DNA of 36,477 bases, taken from positions 1-36,477 of the forward strand of contig LNFK01000032.1 in assembly GCA_001464315.1 (NCBI GenBank), in the 5' to 3' direction. The position numbers were made by a program, and so were the translations under genes. The DNA comes from Sphingomonadales bacterium Ga0077559 (GTDB lineage: Bacteria; Pseudomonadota; Alphaproteobacteria; Sphingomonadales; Sphingomonadaceae). Numbering within the stretch: position 1 is the first letter of the stretch; each line of letters begins with the position of its first letter. The notes under the pieces were generated by a model. That model was not told the origin of the DNA, made no database searches, and saw only the letters and a program-made list of their open reading frames with translations. Of this stretch, positions 16,901 through 28,356 are shown one piece after another.

Positions 16901-17583
16901 CCATATTGAGCGAAGAAGATATCGCACTTGCGGGCGAATATGTGCTCGGATTGCTCGACGCAGCGGGTGATGCGTCGGCGACCGCGCGTATCGCCACCGA
17001 TGCTATGTTTGCAGCGGAGGTCGAGGCATGGCGCGTGCGTCTCGCGCCGATGCTGTCGGGCGATGCAAATGTTCCGGCCCATATTTGGGGTAACATCCAG
17101 AATGCGCTGCCCGAGCAAACCGGACAGGATGTCGGGTCGGGTAAATTGCTGTTCTGGCGGTCGTTGACAGGTATCTCGGTCAGCGCAGCCGCGATCCTAG
17201 GAATCCTGCTCTTACAAAAGCCCGATGCAGCAGCACCCCCTGCGCCCGAAGTGCCTTTGATCGCCGCGCTGGGAAGCGAAACCGGCGAAGCATCTTTGAC
17301 GGCAAGCTATGAGGCTGGAACCGGGCGCATGATCGTCACTCCTGTATCTCTCGACACCGGTGAACTTTATCCCGAATTGTGGATCATTCCTGCCGACGGA
17401 ACGCCGCACTCATTAGGGATTGTCGCTTCGGACAAAGCCACAACAATGACCGTACCGCTCGAATCGCGGCAATATATGGGAAGTGGCGGCACATTGGCCA
17501 TCACACCTGAACTCCAAACCGGCGGTCCTGGCGGCAAACCAACCGGACCAGTCATCGCCAGCGGCAAAATCACGACGCTTTGA
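16897..17583 (+). CDS. RskA-like membrane anti-sigma factor
   Basis: 228 residues. The N-terminal cytoplasmic part begins with LAGEYVLGLLD, the conserved start of the RskA/ChrR-like anti-sigma helix, and lacks a zinc HxxxCxxC site. One membrane helix lies at about 86-107 (FWRSLTGISVSAAAILGILLL). The C-terminal periplasmic RskA domain has the typical PELWIIPADGTPHSLG stretch and a predicted beta-rich remainder. It should hold the upstream ECF sigma factor inactive until a signal triggers its cleavage or release. Translationally coupled to the sigma gene by ATGA. Confidence 0.92.
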   Translation: MTILSEEDIALAGEYVLGLLDAAGDASATARIATDAMFAAEVEAWRVRLAPMLSGDANVPAHIWGNIQNALPEQTGQDVGSGKLLFWRSLTGISVSAAAILGILLLQKPDAAAPPAPEVPLIAALGSETGEASLTASYEAGTGRMIVTPVSLDTGELYPELWIIPADGTPHSLGIVASDKATTMTVPLESRQYMGSGGTLAITPELQTGGPGGKPTGPVIASGKITTL

Positions 17584-17682
17584 ATTTTTTTGAAGCTCCT
17601 GTGCATCCGCACGGCACAGCCTTCCGTAGTTATCCGCAGCACGCCATCCCCCGGTCGTGCGCAGAACAGGAAAGCTGAAATC

Positions 17683-18252
17683 ATGAACAACACAAAGCGT
17701 ATTTTTGTTGCACTCGCACTTGCCTCATCAACCTTGGCCGGTAGCGCAGTTGTAGCCAACCATCACAAAATGTCGAACCCGACCGTTGGCGGCGCCGCTA
17801 TGGCACCAGCCAAGACGATCGTCGAAAACGCATCGGCCGCCCCAAATCTCACCACCCTTGTCGCCGCAGTCAGCGCCGCTGGTCTGGTCGACACCTTGTC
17901 GAGCCCTGGCCCGTTCACCGTCTTCGCGCCAACCAACACCGCATTTGAAAAATTGCCCGATGGGACGGTCGGCACGCTGGTCAAGCCAGAAAACAAGGCG
18001 ACTCTGACCAAGATCCTGACCTATCATGTGGTGGCAGGCAAGTTGACCTCGAAGGATATCGTCGCGGCGATTAAAGCAGGCGGCGGCAAAGCATCGCTCA
18101 CCACCGTAGCCGGCGAACGTCTGTCAGCACGTTTGTCGGGTGGCAGCGTCGTCATCACTGACGGCAAAGGTGGCCAGTCTGCTGTGACAACCGTCGATGT
18201 TATGCAGTCGAACGGCGTCGTTCACGTAATCGATTCAGTTTTGCTGCCCTAA
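17683..18252 (+). CDS. Secreted fasciclin (FAS1) domain protein
   Basis: 189 residues from the ATG at 17683, which has an AGGAAAG ribosome site; the frame is open further upstream but without signal-like sequence. Residues 1-27 form a signal peptide. One FAS1 domain follows, with H1 motif GPFTVFAPTNTAFEKLP, YHVVAGKL and the H2 motif NGVVHVIDSVLLP. FAS1 proteins mediate adhesion or surface binding. The place right after an ECF sigma/RskA pair is a recurring arrangement in proteobacteria and mycobacteria (SigK/MPT70-like), so it is probably under that sigma factor. The 99-base gap before it probably holds its own promoter. Confidence 0.93.
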   Translation: MNNTKRIFVALALASSTLAGSAVVANHHKMSNPTVGGAAMAPAKTIVENASAAPNLTTLVAAVSAAGLVDTLSSPGPFTVFAPTNTAFEKLPDGTVGTLVKPENKATLTKILTYHVVAGKLTSKDIVAAIKAGGGKASLTTVAGERLSARLSGGSVVITDGKGGQSAVTTVDVMQSNGVVHVIDSVLLP

Positions 18253-18266
18253 ACGGCAGCAATGCG

Positions 18267-18308
18267 GGGGACCGGTTGTTTTGCCTCCCTTTTTAACGAC
18301 CGGTTCCC
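18267..18308. terminator. Stem-loop between convergent fasciclin and phhA genes
   Basis: GGGGACCGGTTGTT (18267-18280) can pair with AACGACCGGTTCCC (18295-18308) over 14 positions with two G-U pairs, around a 14-base loop that is T-rich on the plus strand. It fills the gap between the two stops and may end transcription from one or both sides, although no T-run follows the stem. Confidence 0.5.
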
Positions 18309-19175
18309 TTACGCCTTTTCGCGCGCATAGGTTTGCGTGCCGTGTGTGACAACATTATCCTCGGGTAAAATATCCGCGATGGCGATATCCGACAATTTTT
18401 CGAGCTTTGCATAAAGCGGCTCAAAGTCCGTTTCGACGGTTACTTTAAGCAGCTGGTCGAGGCTCGGAATGACAAAATAGTTTTGTTGAAAATCATCGAT
18501 TCGATATTCGGTCCGCATGACGCGCAACAGATCGAAGCAGATACGGTTGGGGCTTGGATTATCCAGCGCAAACACGCTTTCGGCATAGCTTGATACGATA
18601 CCTGCGCCATAGATGCGCATGCCGTCAGGCTGCTGGATTAAACCAAATTCGACCGTATACCAATATAGCCGCGCCAAATGATCGAGCGCGCCGAAACCGA
18701 GGCTACGCAAGCCGCCTTGGCCATAAGCCACCATATAATTAGCAAAAACCGGGTCGGCAAGCATCGGCATATGGCCGAACACGTCATGGAAAACGTCGGG
18801 CTCCTGCAGATAATCGAGTTGCTCTGGTGTTCGGATGAAATTCCCTGCAGGGAAACGCCTGTTCGCCAAATGGTCGAAAAACACCGCATCAGGAACAAGA
18901 CCCGGCACAGCAACCACTTGCCAGTCCGTTGCTGCCATCAGCCGCGCGTTAAGTTCGCGGTAGTCGGGGATACCCGGCTTCGACAACTTAAGCACATCCA
19001 TCCCGCGCAAAAAGGCGTCCGCCGCCCGTCCAGGTAGCATTTCGGATTGCCGCGCGAACAACTTATCCCACATAGCATGTTCATCAGCGCTGAACTTCTC
19101 CCAATCCTGCGGGATCGTCCAATCGGCATTTGCGCCATCGGGCGGGCTATCATAAACATGCTGGAAATCGGCCAT
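18309..19175 (-). CDS. phhA: Phenylalanine 4-monooxygenase
   Basis: 288 residues, non-heme iron, pterin-dependent aromatic amino-acid hydroxylase converting phenylalanine to tyrosine. Iron ligands are visible: His130 and His135 in EPDVFHDVFGHMP and Glu176 in YWYTVEFGL, matching His138, His143 and Glu184 of the Chromobacterium enzyme. RIYGAGIVSSYAES is another hallmark. ATG 19175 is taken as start because residues upstream in the open frame lie in the divergent gene and are not family-like. Only 16 bases separate it from the start of the divergent TIGR02117 gene. No pterin dehydratase (phhB) is beside it. Confidence 0.97.
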   Translation of the reverse strand: MADFQHVYDSPPDGANADWTIPQDWEKFSADEHAMWDKLFARQSEMLPGRAADAFLRGMDVLKLSKPGIPDYRELNARLMAATDWQVVAVPGLVPDAVFFDHLANRRFPAGNFIRTPEQLDYLQEPDVFHDVFGHMPMLADPVFANYMVAYGQGGLRSLGFGALDHLARLYWYTVEFGLIQQPDGMRIYGAGIVSSYAESVFALDNPSPNRICFDLLRVMRTEYRIDDFQQNYFVIPSLDQLLKVTVETDFEPLYAKLEKLSDIAIADILPEDNVVTHGTQTYAREKA

Positions 19176-19191
19176 AGGGAAGTGGTTACAC

Positions 19192-19872
19192 TTGAAACTG
19201 TTTAGCATCAACAGCCTGTGGACCACGCTGCGTGCAATTATCGCTTGGCCGTTGCTGGTGGTCGGCCTCTACATGCTGGCGGCCCTGATCGGCAGTCTTG
19301 TTCCTGCAAATAATGACTGGCAACAACCAAAGGACGGTGTCGATATTTTTGTCGAAACCAATGGTGTTCATGTCAGCTTAGTCTTGCCGATTGCTGCTGC
19401 GGGTGAAGATCTAAGCGACTTAATCCGTCCCGACCACCTGACTAATCGCGACCTTTACGGCACCCATGCTATGATTGGCTGGGGCCATGGCCGCGTTTAT
19501 CGAAATGCGCAAACATGGGATGACGTCAAAAGCGGCGATGTCGCTAGTGCGATTTTTGGATCGAATTATACAACGCTACACATATACCATCTGATCAACC
19601 CGCAGCCGCTTGCCCACCGGAAATTGCTACGGGTGACGCCAAAACAATATCGGAGTATTATGAGCCAAATCCGGTCGACATTCCGGCTAAACAAGAACGG
19701 GGATAGCATCGCCCATTCCGCATATGCGGACGATAATCTTTTTTATGACAGCAACGGCCATTATTCGGCGATTAATACCTGCAATAACTGGACAGCAACC
19801 GTACTGCGCAATGCTGGTGTGCGCATGGGTATCTGGACCCCGCTACCTGGTGGCGTGATGCACTGGTTCTAG
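19192..19872 (+). CDS. TIGR02117/DUF2459 family protein, unknown function
   Basis: 226 residues with a TTG start; an AGGGA lies about 11 bases before it. An N-terminal membrane helix (about 12-36) leads to an extracytoplasmic domain. The stretches VFVETNGVHVSLVLP-like (seen as DIFVETNGVHVSLVLP), IGWGHGRVYRN, and INTCNNWTATVLRNAGV fit the TIGR02117 (DUF2459) family, whose function is not established. The His/Asp/Cys-Asn pattern (NGVH, CNNW) suggests a possible papain-like or NlpC-like fold, which is inference. Convergent with the Crp/Fnr gene, one base between stops. Confidence 0.85.
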   Translation: MKLFSINSLWTTLRAIIAWPLLVVGLYMLAALIGSLVPANNDWQQPKDGVDIFVETNGVHVSLVLPIAAAGEDLSDLIRPDHLTNRDLYGTHAMIGWGHGRVYRNAQTWDDVKSGDVASAIFGSNYTTLHIYHLINPQPLAHRKLLRVTPKQYRSIMSQIRSTFRLNKNGDSIAHSAYADDNLFYDSNGHYSAINTCNNWTATVLRNAGVRMGIWTPLPGGVMHWF

Positions 19873-19873
19873 G

Positions 19874-20593
19874 TTAATCTTTCATCCAGCACTGCAGAGC
19901 CGCCGGGTCCTCAATCACGAGGTGGCCGTAATGCCGGGTAATGAGGCCGAGCGCCTCGAGCTCTGCTAGGGTCGACGCAATCGTCATACGCGATACACCG
20001 ATTAGTTCGGCTAGCTCCTGCTGCTTGATACCTAGCCTGACCGGTGCCTCGCGACCCTCGGCAAAGGCCAACAAGCGCTGCGCGAGCCGCTTTGGTGCAG
20101 GCATATTGCGCACAACGAGCAAATCATCGAGCGCTTCCTGCAACTGCAAAGCCAATATCCGCAGTAACTGCCTCGAAATTTCTGGTGACCCTGTGATGAT
20201 TTCGGAAAATATCGTGTCGCTCACCCACATTAATTGTGCCGTATCGAGCGCTTCGGCGTCTAGCACACGGTCAAACTGGCCGAGACAAGCCAGTTCGCCG
20301 AAACTATCACCTGGTCCCAGAATGAAAAGGATATGCATATTGCCTTGCACATCCTGATGCCCGAGCTTGACCTGGCCTTTCTCGACAACCCAGAACCCGT
20401 CGGCCACGTCGCCACGGTGATAAAGAAACTGACCCGGTGAAAAACTCCGGCAAATCGCTTTCTTGCGCAGTTCCGCCTGCATTTCTGGTGGAAAACTTGC
20501 AAACATGGCGGGCGCGCCGATTGAACGACCTGAATTTTCGGGAAGATTTTGCGATTGTAAACTTCTTGGCATTATCGATGCCCAAACCGTCAT
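19874..20593 (-). CDS. Crp/Fnr-family transcriptional regulator
   Basis: 239 residues from the longest start. A cyclic-nucleotide-binding-like beta roll (about 30-145; YHRGDVADGFWVVEKGQVK, GDSFGELACLGQ) is followed by a long dimer helix and a winged helix-turn-helix (about 180-230; KQQELAELIGVSRMTIASTL). The Cys cluster of FNR is missing, so oxygen sensing by a 4Fe-4S cluster is unlikely. Ligand unknown. Start choice is uncertain: ATG at 20593, 20572 or 20506 are all possible and none has a strong ribosome site; the conserved domain begins just after 20506. Confidence 0.9.
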   Translation of the reverse strand: MTVWASIMPRSLQSQNLPENSGRSIGAPAMFASFPPEMQAELRKKAICRSFSPGQFLYHRGDVADGFWVVEKGQVKLGHQDVQGNMHILFILGPGDSFGELACLGQFDRVLDAEALDTAQLMWVSDTIFSEIITGSPEISRQLLRILALQLQEALDDLLVVRNMPAPKRLAQRLLAFAEGREAPVRLGIKQQELAELIGVSRMTIASTLAELEALGLITRHYGHLVIEDPAALQCWMKD

Positions 20594-20720
20594 ATAAGTG
20601 TCGCCGAAGCAAGCCCTTTCGGAGTCGCGTGGCCTCTATAACCGAAAAGTAGATGCCAGTAAGAATTTAGAATAGGACAGCTTTGAGTCGCGCGGCACTG
20701 AGGGGGGCTGCTGCGGCTCT

Positions 20721-20759
20721 GGCGGCGCGCTGATTGCTCCTTTTAATCAGCGCGCCGCC
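20721..20759 (-). terminator. Perfect 15-bp stem-loop after ligA
   Basis: GGCGGCGCGCTGATT (20721-20735) and AATCAGCGCGCCGCC (20745-20759) are exact inverted repeats around a 9-base loop. It begins 9 bases after the ligA stop and is the probable transcript end of recN-lipoprotein-ligA. There is no T-run after the stem in the ligA direction, so it may act as an RNA-stabilising stem or need Rho. Confidence 0.75.
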
Positions 20760-20767
20760 AAGTTTGA

Positions 20768-23357
<2,590 letters not shown>

Positions 23358-23361
<4 letters not shown>

Positions 23362-25013
23362 GCAACCTCCAACAACCGTTCGGCCTGCGCGCGCGCTTCG
23401 TCGGTCACTTCTGCCCCCGACAGCATCCGCGCTATTTCCTGACGGCGCGCTTCGGCATCCAGCAAGGTCACTCCAGTGCGAGTCACCGTGCCATGGCTCG
23501 ACTTTGCGATGAAATAATGCGCCTGCCCTTTTGCGGCAACTTGCGGGCTGTGCGTTACCGCGAGCAGCTGCGTACGCTGTGCAAGCCGTGCAAGTCGTTC
23601 GCCGATAGCTGCCGCAACCGCGCCGCCGACACCCCGGTCTATTTCATCGAAAATGATCGTCGCTGCCCCGCCCTCTTCGGCAAGCGCGACTTTCAGCGCC
23701 AAAATGAACCGCGACAATTCGCCGCCCGAAGCGATTTTCGTCAGCGCAGCGAAGGGGGCGCCGGGGTTGGTCGAAATCAGAAACTCGACGCGATCCATTC
23801 CCGAACCGGTCCAGCGATCTTCGGGCAGTTTCTCAACCGCCGTCTGAAATTGCGCGGCATCCAGCTTCAAAGGCGCGAGTTCGCTTTTCACTGCCACGTC
23901 GAGCTTCGCCGCCGCCGCGCTCCGCGTGTCCGACAATTTGGTCGCCGACTGAACATAGGCCGCATGCTTGGCGGCAACTTCGGTCTTCAGCTTTGCCAGC
24001 CCTTCACCGCCCGCCTCAATCGATTCCAACCGCGCAGTCAGATTGGCGAGCAGCGAAACCATACCATCCGGCGCGACATTATGCTTGCGCGCCAGTGCCC
24101 GCAATTCGAACAACCGCACTTCGATTTCGTCCAGACGCGCTGGTTCATATTCGATCGCCCGGGCGGCAGCGTTCAACTTGTCTTCAGCTTCACTCGCCTC
24201 GATGACGGCGCGATCAAGCGCGGCCAGCGCCTCGGCGAGTAAGGGATGCGCATCGGCCAGACGGTCGAGTTTGCGTGCCGCGCCGCGAATAAGCGCAATG
24301 CCACTTTTCGGGCCATCGAAGCTTTCGAGCACGCCTTTTAGATCTTCGGCGATCCGCTCGCCCTTTTGCATATCGGAGCGTTCGCCTGCGAGTTGCTCTT
24401 CCTCACCCGGCTGTGGGTTGAAGGCGGTAAGTTCGGTAACCGCGTGCTCGAGCCACTCTTGATCGCGCGCTGCGTTTTCGAGCGCTTCACGCGCCACATC
24501 GAGCCGTGCTTTCGCTTCTTGCCATGCTGCAAAACTCGCAGCCACGCTGGCGGTGTCGCACCGCCCAAACGCATCAAGCAACGCCCGGTGCCCTCTGGCG
24601 TTCAACAGTCCGCGATCATCATGCTGGCCATGGATTTCGACCAGACATGCACCTACATCGCGCAAAAGAGCCGCCGAACATGGCTGGTCGTTGATAAACG
24701 CCTTGCTGCCGCCATCGGCCTTGACTGAGCGGCGGATGAGCAATGGTTCGCCTGGATCGATTTCGATATCATTGGCTGCCAGCAAAGCCGCAGCATTGGC
24801 CGGGGCATCAAAACTCGCGGTAACCTGCGCCTTGTCCGCGCCTGCGCGAACCAACCCGCTATCGGCGCGCGCGCCAAGCGCCAATCCCAGCGCATCAAGC
24901 AATATCGATTTACCTGCTCCGGTTTCACCGGTCAACACACCCAGGCCACCAGAAAAATCTAAGTCAAGCGCCTCGATCAGCACCACATCGCGAATGTTGA
25001 GAGCGGTCAGCAT
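23358..25013 (-). CDS. recN: DNA repair protein RecN
   Basis: 551-residue SMC-like ATPase for double-strand-break repair. Walker A GETGAGKS is at 29-36, an N-terminal LTALNIRDVVLIEALDLDF start is typical, long coiled-coil arms span about 160-370, and the C-terminal half has the ABC signature region ASGGELSRFILALK and Walker B IIFDEIDRGVGG (Asp456). ATG 25013 is the family-typical start. It is the first gene of the recN-lipoprotein-ligA operon; the 291-base gap upstream separates it from the divergent sensor kinase. Confidence 0.98.
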
Positions 25014-25304
25014 TGCGCAAACCGATTACCCGTTTTTGCGCGCGTGTCGAGAGATTCAAGTCGGACATGCAAGGTTTGAGGGAGTGGTTTGAAACAAGCT
25101 TTTGGGCCTATCACGATATTTAGCAGTTAGTTGAAGGATATCAAAAAAGGATAGAAAACCGCGACATAGCGCAATCTATACTGATGGATGCGCTGCCCCG
25201 ATACGCTAACAGCGAAACCTACTTTTTTGCGTCTTCCAAATTTTACAATTGTCGGTTAGTTTATCTCGGCGGTCATTTTTCGTTGAACTATTAAAAGGAA
25301 ATCA
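25014..25304. other. AT-rich gap between recN and the sensor kinase
   Basis: 291 bases between divergent starts. It should carry the promoters of both recN and the kinase. Composition is clearly more AT-rich than the coding DNA on the recN side and similar to the kinase gene. No convincing LexA-type (SOS) palindrome, terminator or RNA gene could be picked out. A 36-codon ORF at 25184-25294, ending 10 bases before the kinase ATG, is the only open frame, and it may be chance. Confidence 0.5.
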
Positions 25305-28247
25305 ATGGAAGACGAACTGAGGCAGGCTGTCCCGGAACTCAAAAATAATTATGCAGGCTCTCAGCTGAATATATTTTCAGACGAGGTCATCGAATGCGCC
25401 CGTCTCGTGGGTACACCGTTCCTTAAAGAGACCGTTAAACTCCTATCCTTTGCCTTGAACGTTCGCTGGGTTATTCTATGTGAAATCGACCAGGAACGGC
25501 CTCAAATAGCGCGAACAATTGCTTTCTGGGGAGATGGTCAGCATCAGGACAATATCGAATATGACCTAAACGGTACCCCCTGCTCTCATGTGGCGTCGGG
25601 TGAAATCTATTTTTTTCGCGAACATGTGCAGAAACAGTTCCCCAACGATGAAATGCTCTCTGATTTTGGCGTGCAAAGCTATGTCGGTGTTCCTTTGCAT
25701 AGCAGCGACGGGGAGATGTTAGGTCTACTAGCTGTCTTTCACGACCAAGCAATCGATGAGCGGCTTGAACCAAGCCTAACGCTTGAATTATTTGCGGGCC
25801 GCGCTGCAGCTGAGCTTGAGAGACTAACAACAACCTCTGCTGCGGAACGGCTTGGACGAATTGTAGAAGACGCCGCTAGCGAGACTTTCATCTTCGATGC
25901 TGAAACGCTAAAATTCATTTTGGTCAACAAGGGCGCGCGCGAAAACCTCGGCTACTCAATCGAGGAGCTGCGAAATCTAACTCCGGTCGACATCAAGCCA
26001 GAATTTTCGCAAGAAGCCTTTATGGAGATGATATTGCCCCTCAAAACGGGCAAAGTTCCCCTGCTTGCTTTTGAGACTATTCACCGCCGTAAGGACGGCA
26101 GCGATTATGAGGTGTCCGTAAAGCTACAATTGTTGCGCGACCAGGGACGTCCCGTCTTTTATGCTGCGATCGAGGATATAACCGAACGTAACGCGACGCG
26201 GCGAGCTTTGCAGAGTGTGACAAACCGTCTGGATACTGTGCTGAATAACACCGCCATGGCCGTGTTCTTAATGAACGAACACCAACAATGTATTTACATG
26301 AACGGCGCCGCAGAACAGCTGACAGGATATTCATTTGAGGAAACAGAAGGACGTACGCTTCACGACGTAATTCATCACACCTACCCTGACGGTCGCATAT
26401 TCCCCTTGGAGGAATGCGCAATTGACCGGGCTCTGCCTGAAGATAATCAAATGCAAGGCGAAGACGTTTTTGTCCACAAGGATGGCAGCTTCTATCCTGT
26501 ATCTTACACCGCGAGCCCAATCCGCGATGCCGCTGGCAAGGCGTTAGGAACGGTCATAGAGGCGAAGAATATCACGGAGGAAATTAAAGCGCGCGAAACG
26601 CTCAAAAACTTCAATGCTGAACTTGAAGAACGGATCGAACAGGCTCTAATAGAACGTGAAGAGATTGAAGCGCAGTTGCGACAGGCGCAAAAGATGGAGG
26701 CCGTGGGTCAGCTCACCGGCGGAGTTGCGCATGATTTTAACAATTTGCTACAAGTTATAAGAGGAAATCTCGACCTACTTGAACGCGATGTTGCTGGAAA
26801 TGTCCGCGCTGAACACCGTGTTCAAATGGCTTCCGCCGGCGTCCAGCGCGGAGCAAAGCTTGCGCAACAGCTTTTGGCATTTAGTAGGAAACAGGCTCTA
26901 ACTCCAAAAACTTGCCATCTTGGTCACGTGATCAGCGGTATGGGTAATATGTTGCGCCGCATGTTGGGCGAGAGGATAGACGTTGATACGATCATTAGTG
27001 ACCGACTGTGGAATAGTTTTGTCGATGAAGCGCAAGTAGAGAATGCCATACTAAATTTGGCGATCAACGCACGTGACGCAATGGAGGGGCAAGGAAAGCT
27101 TACAATTGAAGCAAGCAACGCGGACATTGATGAATTTTATTCTCGGCGAAATCCCGAGTTAGAACCAGGCCAATACGTGACGCTCTCCGTAACCGATACA
27201 GGTTGCGGCATGTCGCCCGAAATCAAAGAAAAGATATTTGATCCGTTTTTTACGACCAAGGAGATTGGTAAAGGAACCGGGCTGGGTTTGAGTATGGTAT
27301 ATGGCTTGGTCAAGCAATCGGGTGGCCAAGTCACTGTATACAGTGAGGAAGGCCACGGAACAACATTCCGAATGTATCTACCGCGTTCGATCGAAGAAGC
27401 CGAAACTCTCAATGAAAATGTTTCAGTCGCCGTTATTGGCGGAACAGAAAATATTCTCGTTGTTGAAGACGATGAAGATGTCCGTTCCACCGTTACGGGG
27501 TTGCTCAAGGAACTTGGGTATAGGGTTTTGTCGGCGGAGGACGCCGCAGCAGGTTTAGCGATAATCGAAAGTGGGGCTAGGATTGATCTGCTCTTCACCG
27601 ATGTCGTCATGCCAGGCAAACTGCAAAGTCGGGAAATGGCAGAGCGAGCCAAGACGTTGCTTCCTGATATCGCCGTGCTGTTCACATCGGGATACACCGA
27701 AAATTCGATCGTTCACGCTGGCAGACTGGATGACGGCGTCAACCTATTAAGCAAACCTTATAGTCGTGATGCTCTGGCCCGCCGAGTGCGTGAATGTATC
27801 GACCGTGCAAAAACCGAGGGCAAGTCCAATGTGACCAGCGGCCGTTCCTTGGAAAATGTTCAAAAATCATTGCGAATACTGGTGGTTGAAGACGAGATTT
27901 TAATTCGGCTGGCCGCGTTGGATATGCTGAGCGAGCTTGGGCATGAAGCTAAGGGATGTACTTCCGGAACCGAAGCAATAGGCCTATTGGAGGCCGGCAT
28001 ATTCGATGCCCTTATTACCGATCTCGGTTTACCAGATATTTCCGGTTACGAGGTCGCAACGCAGGCACAATCACGATGGCCTGACATGCAAATCATTATC
28101 GCGACGGGCGATGCTCCTGAGCGGGAAGGCAGAATTAGCGTGACCAATGGTCACACCCACTGGCTGAGCAAGCCTTATTATTTGTCTGATTTGGAAGATA
28201 TATTGAAGCGGCTGAGCTTCCCATTACAGTCAGTTTCAGAACAATAA
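25305..28247 (+). CDS. Hybrid histidine kinase, GAF-PAS-PAS-HisKA-HATPase-REC-REC
   Basis: 980 residues, cytoplasmic (no membrane helix). GAF domain about 25-175 (SYVGVPLHSSDGEMLGLLAVF), PAS about 185-300, PAS about 303-430, then HisKA with MEAVGQLTGGVAHDFNNLL (phospho-acceptor His476), HATPase (N box NLAINARDAME; DTGCGMS; GTGLGLSMVYG), a first receiver (ILVVEDDEDV, acceptor Asp766 in LLFTDVVMP) and a second receiver (ILVVEDEILIR, acceptor Asp906 in DALITDLGLPD). Each receiver keeps its Thr/Ser and Lys. The PAS domains lack the LOV Cys motif. The output is unknown: no DNA-binding domain and no partner regulator is adjacent. AAGGAAA precedes the ATG. Codon use and AT content differ from the neighbours, and it sits between bamD and recN, which suggests later insertion. 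Confidence 0.95.
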   Translation: MEDELRQAVPELKNNYAGSQLNIFSDEVIECARLVGTPFLKETVKLLSFALNVRWVILCEIDQERPQIARTIAFWGDGQHQDNIEYDLNGTPCSHVASGEIYFFREHVQKQFPNDEMLSDFGVQSYVGVPLHSSDGEMLGLLAVFHDQAIDERLEPSLTLELFAGRAAAELERLTTTSAAERLGRIVEDAASETFIFDAETLKFILVNKGARENLGYSIEELRNLTPVDIKPEFSQEAFMEMILPLKTGKVPLLAFETIHRRKDGSDYEVSVKLQLLRDQGRPVFYAAIEDITERNATRRALQSVTNRLDTVLNNTAMAVFLMNEHQQCIYMNGAAEQLTGYSFEETEGRTLHDVIHHTYPDGRIFPLEECAIDRALPEDNQMQGEDVFVHKDGSFYPVSYTASPIRDAAGKALGTVIEAKNITEEIKARETLKNFNAELEERIEQALIEREEIEAQLRQAQKMEAVGQLTGGVAHDFNNLLQVIRGNLDLLERDVAGNVRAEHRVQMASAGVQRGAKLAQQLLAFSRKQALTPKTCHLGHVISGMGNMLRRMLGERIDVDTIISDRLWNSFVDEAQVENAILNLAINARDAMEGQGKLTIEASNADIDEFYSRRNPELEPGQYVTLSVTDTGCGMSPEIKEKIFDPFFTTKEIGKGTGLGLSMVYGLVKQSGGQVTVYSEEGHGTTFRMYLPRSIEEAETLNENVSVAVIGGTENILVVEDDEDVRSTVTGLLKELGYRVLSAEDAAAGLAIIESGARIDLLFTDVVMPGKLQSREMAERAKTLLPDIAVLFTSGYTENSIVHAGRLDDGVNLLSKPYSRDALARRVRECIDRAKTEGKSNVTSGRSLENVQKSLRILVVEDEILIRLAALDMLSELGHEAKGCTSGTEAIGLLEAGIFDALITDLGLPDISGYEVATQAQSRWPDMQIIIATGDAPEREGRISVTNGHTHWLSKPYYLSDLEDILKRLSFPLQSVSEQ

Positions 28248-28307
28248 AACAGTCCGGCAAAATTCTATTTCCGTCGTGAGCATACGGTGTCCAACATGAA
28301 ATGCAGT

Positions 28308-28325
28308 CGCCTCAGTGCCGAGGCG
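28308..28325. terminator. Small stem-loop between convergent kinase and bamD genes
   Basis: CGCCTC (28308-28313) pairs with GAGGCG (28320-28325) around a 6-base loop, in the 109-base gap between the two stops. No T-run follows on either strand, so a terminator role is only a guess. Confidence 0.3.
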
Positions 28326-28356
28326 CAACCGCGACGTCATCAGTTCCAATAAATTC

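Noticed and set aside
20360-20470. FNR-type oxygen sensor
   Set aside because: The Crp/Fnr protein has only a lone Cys in its N-terminal part, not the cluster needed for a 4Fe-4S centre.
25590-26600. A light-sensing LOV domain in the hybrid kinase
   Set aside because: Neither PAS domain contains the NCRFLQ-type motif with the flavin-binding Cys.
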